NCBI RefSeq assembly: GCF_014904065.1
Contig: NZ_JACXJG010000025.1
Coordinates: 14,540 to 24,934 of the forward strand
Reading direction: 5' to 3'
DNA: 10,395 bases
From: Gulosibacter sediminis
GTDB taxonomy: Bacteria; Actinomycetota; Actinomycetes; Actinomycetales; Microbacteriaceae
In this document: piece by piece, positions 6,735-10,395 of the stretch
Numbering within the stretch: the first letter of the stretch is position 1
Layout: each line of letters starts with the position of its first letter
Made by a program: the position numbers and the translations under genes
Notes under the pieces: generated by a model
Database searches by the model: none
The model's input: only the letters and a program-made list of their open reading frames with translations
Told to the model about the DNA's origin: nothing

Positions 6735-7773
6735 GTGGAGCGGCACGAAAGCAGGAGTTGCAATCGCTGTCGCCGTCACCGTGTTCGCGACCGGAGCTGC
6801 GGTGGGGCACCTGACCCTGCCAGGCAATGCCCCTGACCAGCTGGCACAGGCGTCAACGATCACCGAGTTTGCAGTAACTACCGAGTCGTTCGACGACGCC
6901 CGAACCGTGCAGGTTCGCTTTGATTCAACGGGGAACACCGAAGTGACCCCCGAGACCGCGGGCCGGGTCACTTCAACTTCATGCGTGACCGGGGGCTCGT
7001 TCACATCGGGCACGGTCGCCGCAGCGATCGACGGCGTCGAACTGCTCGCGCTCAGCACGACGACTCCGCTCTGGCGATCACTCACGGTAGGCGACACCGG
7101 CGACGATGTCGAAGCCCTCCGAACCGAGTTGGTGCGCCTCGGCGTAGATGTCGCAAGTACAGGTGCCGTTGATGCCGAGCTCATCAATGCATTCACGTCG
7201 CTTCTTGGCAGCAACTCTGCAAATGCAACGACGATTCCGCTCGAGCGCATCTTGTGGTTGCCGTCATCAGAAGCACACATCGTCTCGTGCGATGCGCCGC
7301 TAGGCGCCACCGTAGATACTGGCACCCCGCTGGCGACCGTCGCGGGCCTTATCAACGGCATCCAAGTGCTCGATTTCCCGACCGATCTCGTTCCAGGCGA
7401 ACACGTGCTCGAAGTCGCTGGCATCACTGCGCCAGTCAACGAGTCCGGTGCCGTTACCGACGCGGCTGCTCTGGAAGCCGCGGGCCAATCGTCCCAGTGG
7501 CTCTCAGCATCAACCGCGGAGAATCCCGCTGACGCCGCGATCTCGGGGGTTGTTGCGCTCACTGTGCCGGTCTCCGTCGCGGCCGTCGCACCCGCGGCCG
7601 TATTCGCGGTAGACGGCACCAGCGCGTGCATTGCGACCGCCGATACCGACATTGCTGTCACGGTCATCGGTTCACGACTCGGCAAGACATATGTTGAGCC
7701 CGCTGCTGGGGGCGAGCTGCCGGCAACGGTGACGGCGCCCAGCGACCCACGACGCGACTGCAATCCGCAATGA
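6727..7773 (+). CDS. Membrane-anchored HlyD/MacA-like adaptor with peptidoglycan-binding domain
   Basis: The 348-residue product has one N-terminal membrane helix (about 9-28) and an exported remainder. Around 55-110 is a beta-rich, lipoyl-like half (VTPETAGRVTS, then GTVAAAIDG). It is interrupted by a helical segment SLTVGDTGDDVEALRTELVR onward (118-160) with the signature of PG_binding_1 domains. The fold resumes at CDAPLGATVDTGTPLATV (188-205), and a C-terminal beta-barrel-like part (VVALTVPVSVAAV, 275-287; VTVIGSRLGKTYVE, 311-324) resembles adaptor subunits of MacA type. Such proteins link an ABC transporter to the envelope; here the inserted domain would hold it to peptidoglycan. The GTG at 6727 is chosen because it directly precedes the membrane helix. 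The in-frame ATG at 6619 would add 36 Arg-rich residues inside the lipoprotein gene. The stop overlaps the ATPase start (ATGA). Confidence 0.8.
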   Translation: MARWSGTKAGVAIAVAVTVFATGAAVGHLTLPGNAPDQLAQASTITEFAVTTESFDDARTVQVRFDSTGNTEVTPETAGRVTSTSCVTGGSFTSGTVAAAIDGVELLALSTTTPLWRSLTVGDTGDDVEALRTELVRLGVDVASTGAVDAELINAFTSLLGSNSANATTIPLERILWLPSSEAHIVSCDAPLGATVDTGTPLATVAGLINGIQVLDFPTDLVPGEHVLEVAGITAPVNESGAVTDAAALEAAGQSSQWLSASTAENPADAAISGVVALTVPVSVAAVAPAAVFAVDGTSACIATADTDIAVTVIGSRLGKTYVEPAAGGELPATVTAPSDPRRDCNPQ

Positions 7774-8402
7774 GCGGAGTGCGCCTGCAAGGCCTCGGCC
7801 ACCGTTTCTCAACTGAGGGGCCGTGGTTGTTTCGCGATCTCACCGACACATTCGTGCCCGGCGAGCGTTGCGCGGTGACTGGGCCCAGCGGGAGCGGGAA
7901 GAGCACGCTCCTCTCCATCATCGCGGGCTGGCTCAAACCCGCCGAGGGTGACGCCGTCCTCGACGACATTGCAAAGGTGCAGTGGGTGTTCCAGAATCCG
8001 CACGGGGTCCCCCGCCGAGCTGCGATCGATCACATCGCGCTCCCGCTCCTTGCCGCGGGGCTGACTCCCAAAGAGGCGGATGCGCAGGCCGAAGAGTTGT
8101 GTGAACGGGTCGGTCTCGACCACATCATCGACCGACGTCCGTTCTCTCAATTGTCAGGTGGCGAGGGTCAGCGCCTCATGCTCGCGCGCGCCCTCTCAGC
8201 TGGCCCCGATCTCTTGCTTGTCGATGAACCAACTGCTCAGCTTGACCGTCGCAATGCGCACACTGTCAACAGGGCCATCGCAGCGATCGGTGACGCGGGT
8301 GGCATCGTGCTCGTCGCGACCCACGACGCCGAGACAGCTGCATCCTGCGACCGACAGGTCGACCTCGGAGCCTACGCAGCGGGCGAACGGGTGGGTTCAT
8401 AA
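7770..8402 (+). CDS. ABC transporter ATP-binding protein (MacB/LolD-like; lactococcin 972 locus type)
   Basis: This 210-residue protein is a complete, compact nucleotide-binding domain. It shows Walker A GPSGSGKST (38-46), Q-loop VFQNP (Q75), signature LSGGEGQR (128-135), Walker B LLLVDEPT (148-155) and H-loop ATHD (H185). All ATPase residues are intact. The A-loop position appears to fall near HRF (11-13). The short length and the Walker A to Q-loop spacing fit ATPases that drive MacB/LolD-type membrane proteins working mechanically across the membrane, rather than importers. The gene starts within the adaptor stop codon (ATGA overlap) and ends 2 nt before the permease ATG, so the three should be made together and form one complex at the cytoplasmic membrane. 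ATPases of this type accompany lactococcin 972 genes in known loci. Confidence 0.94.
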   Translation: MSGVRLQGLGHRFSTEGPWLFRDLTDTFVPGERCAVTGPSGSGKSTLLSIIAGWLKPAEGDAVLDDIAKVQWVFQNPHGVPRRAAIDHIALPLLAAGLTPKEADAQAEELCERVGLDHIIDRRPFSQLSGGEGQRLMLARALSAGPDLLLVDEPTAQLDRRNAHTVNRAIAAIGDAGGIVLVATHDAETAASCDRQVDLGAYAAGERVGS

Positions 8403-8404
8403 TC

Positions 8405-9484
8405 ATGCGGGCCGATGCCATCGTTCGTGAGGCGACAAGAGATGTCTTAACGGGAACGGCGCGAGTCCTTACCCTCGGGCTCGTCTATGTCTGCCTCATC
8501 GGCATTCTGCTGCTTCACGAACTCACTTCGGTGATCGACCTTCTCGATGCCGCTGACGACTACCAAGCGCGGGGCGCAAACGTGCACGTCGTGACGGCCG
8601 AGGGCCGTATCGACGGGGCGGCCTGCGAAGCACTCAGTGCCGACTTCGGAGTCGATAGCGCCGCAGTCCGCGCGCTTCCCGGTCAGTTGCGCGTCAACAT
8701 CATGCAGAACGTCCCCCTCAGCCAGTACGCCGCCACCCCCGGTATCGCGGCCGTGCTCGGCGTGACTGCAACCAACGGGGGTCCAACGCCAAGCGGCGCA
8801 TTTGTTGGCTCCCCAGTCCTCAACGAGTTTGGTGCCACCACCAGACTCGCCACGAACGCCGGTGACATCGATATCGCCGGCGTCTACTCCTATCCCGACG
8901 ACGGCCGCCGTGAGGGCTACGGTTACGCGGTCATGCTCCCCGAGCCCGTGGGCGAGGTTGCATACGACGAATGCTGGGTCCGCTCGTGGCCCGAACCCGC
9001 AAACCTCAACGCCATGCTGAGTTCGGTGGTGCTCCCCGCAGCGACCGCGGACGAGGGCGGCCCCGAGTTCGTGCAGCTCAATCCGTCGCTGGGAAGCAGC
9101 TTCGATGGTGCCTCGATGTTTGCCGATCGACTGAGTCGGTTCGACGGGGTCGCTGCCGTCGTGTTTGGCGCCGTCCTCGGGTTCTTCGCTGTACGGGCGC
9201 GTCGCCTCGAACTCGCGTCGGCCCGGCATGCGGGGGTGTCGACCAGCGCCCTGCTGCGCATCCAACTACTCCAACACGGGGTCTGGCTGCTGCTCGCCAC
9301 GGCGGTGCTTATTTCGTTCACGCTCGTGGCGGCCACGACGCATTCAGATTCGTTGGGCTCGCTGCTAGGCCTTGGGCTGCGCGTGATCCTGCTTGGCGTC
9401 CCCGGGGCCGTCGCGGGCATCACCATCGCAGTCGTGAGCATCCGCGAACATGCCTTGTTCGCGTTCTTCAAAGAACGGTCGTAG
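8405..9484 (+). CDS. FtsX/MacB-like ABC transporter permease
   Basis: The 359-residue membrane protein has the MacB/FtsX topology: one N-terminal helix (about 21-43), a large extracytoplasmic domain (about 45-245), then three helices (about 248-264, 291-312, 323-347). After the second helix comes RARRLELASARHAGVSTSALLRI, cut here across two segments: RARRLELASARHAG (264-277) and VSTSALLRI (278-286). It resembles the cytoplasmic coupling segment of FtsX-domain proteins. The C-terminus ends FFKERS. Proteins of this class usually act as dimers and transmit ATPase motion to the periplasmic or cell-wall side, in lipoprotein release, peptide export or antibiotic peptide resistance. The external domain contains two Cys (C74, C190). 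It begins 2 nt after the ATPase stop without a clear ribosome site, implying coupling. A role in immunity to the bacteriocin is inferred from context only. Confidence 0.88.
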   Translation: MRADAIVREATRDVLTGTARVLTLGLVYVCLIGILLLHELTSVIDLLDAADDYQARGANVHVVTAEGRIDGAACEALSADFGVDSAAVRALPGQLRVNIMQNVPLSQYAATPGIAAVLGVTATNGGPTPSGAFVGSPVLNEFGATTRLATNAGDIDIAGVYSYPDDGRREGYGYAVMLPEPVGEVAYDECWVRSWPEPANLNAMLSSVVLPAATADEGGPEFVQLNPSLGSSFDGASMFADRLSRFDGVAAVVFGAVLGFFAVRARRLELASARHAGVSTSALLRIQLLQHGVWLLLATAVLISFTLVAATTHSDSLGSLLGLGLRVILLGVPGAVAGITIAVVSIREHALFAFFKERS

Positions 9485-9502
9485 CCGCTGACGCTCAGTG
9501 GC
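9484..9502 (+). terminator. Short stem-loop closing the cassette
   Basis: GCCGCTGA (9484-9491) and TCAGTGGC (9495-9502) pair as an 8-bp stem with one G-U wobble and a CGC loop, starting on the last base of the permease stop codon. No T-tract follows, so termination is only suggested. The next gene's -10 element begins 7 nt later. Confidence 0.45.
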
Positions 9503-9509
9503 GTGAGGC

Positions 9510-9522
9510 TACCCTGGAGCGC
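9510..9522 (+). promoter_or_regulatory. Leaderless -10 element of the HAD phosphatase gene
   Basis: TACCCT (9510-9515) is followed by 7 nt and the GTG at 9523, with no Shine-Dalgarno. It has the same geometry as the core-like genes on the far side of the accessory block, so this promoter probably belongs to the ancestral chromosome. Confidence 0.55.
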
Positions 9523-10272
9523 GTGACCACCGACGAATCGATTGAGACCCGCACGGCGCAGCCCGCCGCATCCCTGCCGCCCCGCGCCGTGAGCCTGCCG
9601 CACGGCACCGGCATCGCGCCGTTTACGGCCGTGCTGTGGGATCTCGACGGCACGATCAGCGACTCGGCCGCCGGCATCATCGACGCGATGCGCCGCACCT
9701 ATGACACGCTGCGCATGCCGATTCCCGACGGCGCGACGCTGCGCAGCTACGTCGGCCCTCCGATCATCGACACGTTCCGCGAGCAGGGGCTCGACGACGC
9801 GATCGAGATCAACCACGCGCTCGAGACGTACCGCGAGATTTACGACGCGGATGGCCTGCTCGCGTCGCCGCAGTTCCCCGGCGTCGGCGACATCATCCGT
9901 GAACTGAACGCCGCTGGCATGCCGCAGTCGACCGCGACGAGCAAGCCCGAGGATGCTGCGACCCGCGTGCTCGAGGCGTACGGTCTCGCCTCGCAGTTCG
10001 ACTTCATCACCGGCGCGACCGCCGACGAGTCGCGCTCCGAGAAGGCCGACGTCGTAGCCGAGGCGCTCGCTCGCCTGCGCGGCGCCGGCGTCGACCTTAG
10101 CAACGTGCTCATGATCGGCGACCGGTTCTACGACGTCGAGGGCTCGGGCGAGCACGGCGTACCAGCGACCTACGTCACCTGGGGCTACGGCCACCTCGGC
10201 GAGGAGGCCGGTGCGGTTGCCGTCGTCACGACGCCGGCCGAGCTGCGCAGCGTGTTGGGACTGCCGCAGTAG
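9523..10272 (+). CDS. HAD-superfamily hydrolase, phosphoglycolate phosphatase-like
   Basis: The 249-residue protein shows all four HAD motifs: DLDGT (nucleophile D40, acid/base D42), TATSKPE (T138/S140), K174 in SEKADVV, and IGDRFYDVEG (D200, D204). A helical cap lies between motifs I and II (about 50-120), placing it with the Gph/PGP subclass that hydrolyses small phosphomonoesters such as phosphoglycolate or nucleotides. Exact substrate cannot be told. The first roughly 34 residues are a Thr/Pro/Arg-rich tail that families of this kind normally lack. No ATG, GTG or TTG start directly before the core was preferred because the GTG at 9523 sits exactly 7 nt behind TACCCT. A shorter GTG start at 9589 (AVSLPH) is the main alternative. 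It ends 23 bp before the next gene. Confidence 0.9.
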   Translation: MTTDESIETRTAQPAASLPPRAVSLPHGTGIAPFTAVLWDLDGTISDSAAGIIDAMRRTYDTLRMPIPDGATLRSYVGPPIIDTFREQGLDDAIEINHALETYREIYDADGLLASPQFPGVGDIIRELNAAGMPQSTATSKPEDAATRVLEAYGLASQFDFITGATADESRSEKADVVAEALARLRGAGVDLSNVLMIGDRFYDVEGSGEHGVPATYVTWGYGHLGEEAGAVAVVTTPAELRSVLGLPQ

Positions 10273-10295
10273 GGGGCCGGCGAGTGAGGAGCAGG

Positions 10296-10395
10296 ATGCG
10301 CACACAACGACTCCCCCGCCCCGCCGCCTTCACGGTGCTCGCGACGCTGCTCGCCGCGATCATCCTGGCGCTGACCCCGACCGCCGCGAGCGCGC
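10296..10395 (+). CDS. N-terminus of a predicted secreted protein, partial
   Basis: Only 33 residues are visible before the window ends. They form a typical Sec signal peptide: basic start MRTQRLPRP, a hydrophobic core (about 12-27) and TAASA as a likely signal peptidase I site at the very end. The ATG at 10296 is preferred over the in-frame GTG at 10284 because GAGGAG (10286-10291) lies 4 nt upstream of it. The mature protein is outside the window, so no function can be named. With 23 bp to the HAD gene it may share that transcript. Confidence 0.7.
   Translation, partial: MRTQRLPRPAAFTVLATLLAAIILALTPTAASA

Larger units (their letters stand above)
5541..9502 (+). other. Accessory bacteriocin/immunity block, probably acquired
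   Basis: This stretch differs from both sides in several ways. Its first 1.2 kb is much poorer in GC: my counts on single 60-base lines give 43% at 5581 and 48% at 6301, against 73% in the MATE gene at 3301. GC then rises to 55% at 7141 and 67% at 8041. At least the lipoprotein gene has a Shine-Dalgarno; the other cassette genes overlap or nearly abut, while its neighbours look leaderless. Its content is one functional unit: bacteriocin, lipoprotein, adaptor, ATPase and permease. No integrase, transposase, tRNA or flanking direct repeat was found, so the mechanism and exact edges are unknown. The right edge is tight, since a core-like leaderless promoter begins at 9510. Confidence 0.55.

Noticed and set aside
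6636..7802. 388-residue minus-strand open frame opposite the adaptor
   Set aside because: It is Ser/Thr/Ala-rich and antisense to a gene with membrane helix, domain pattern and coupled overlaps.
5541..9522. Integrase, transposase, tRNA or direct-repeat att sites at the block edges
   Set aside because: Both edges were compared by eye and nothing convincing was seen, so no mobile element is named.
8923..10305. 460-residue minus-strand open frame across permease and HAD genes
   Set aside because: It spans two genes with intact motifs on the other strand and has no domain of its own.
1..10395. CRISPR arrays, rRNA and tRNA genes
   Set aside because: No regularly spaced repeats, no cloverleaf arms with a conserved T-loop, and no rRNA segments were seen.

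Overview
The window is GC-rich, densely coded DNA of an actinobacterium. The nucS-type mismatch endonuclease, the start codons placed directly behind -10 hexamers, and the YtxH-like protein all fit Micrococcales; Microbacteriaceae is my best guess, not proven. All positions and motifs were read by eye; no searches were run.

Layout. Positions 1-2309 lie on the minus strand: the start of a small YtxH-like membrane protein (cut by the window edge) and a complete cytoplasmic M13 (neprilysin/PepO-like) zinc endopeptidase. A 66-bp divergent promoter region separates the peptidase from a plus-strand run of core-like genes: a MATE efflux transporter, the endonuclease NucS and a GT4 glycosyltransferase (2376-5540). 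The right end (9523-10395) is again core-like: a HAD phosphatase and the signal peptide of a secreted protein. Five of these core-like genes (peptidase, MATE, nucS, glycosyltransferase, phosphatase) have a TANNNT hexamer ending 6-7 nt before the start codon, the signature of leaderless mRNAs.

Between them, about 5541-9502, lies a distinct accessory block. It begins with visibly AT-richer DNA (43% GC in one 60-base line at 5581, 48% at 6301, against 73% at 3301). It opens with a strong TTGACA promoter overlapped by a 10-bp palindrome. Next comes a lactococcin 972-family bacteriocin gene that standard ORF calling misses, because its A-tract just after the ATG has 7 A's where 8 would give an intact precursor. 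A strong stem-loop follows, then four tightly coupled genes: a cysteine-containing lipoprotein, a membrane-anchored HlyD/MacA-like adaptor with an embedded peptidoglycan-binding domain, an ABC ATPase and a MacB/FtsX-like permease.

The bacteriocin carries a Sec-type signal peptide, so it should not need the ABC system for export. Lactococcin 972 binds lipid II, and its known locus pairs the bacteriocin with an ABC-type immunity system. I therefore read the four-gene cassette as an envelope-anchored immunity or resistance machine. The bacteriocin itself looks recently inactivated, phase-variable, rescued by slippage, or misread by one base.
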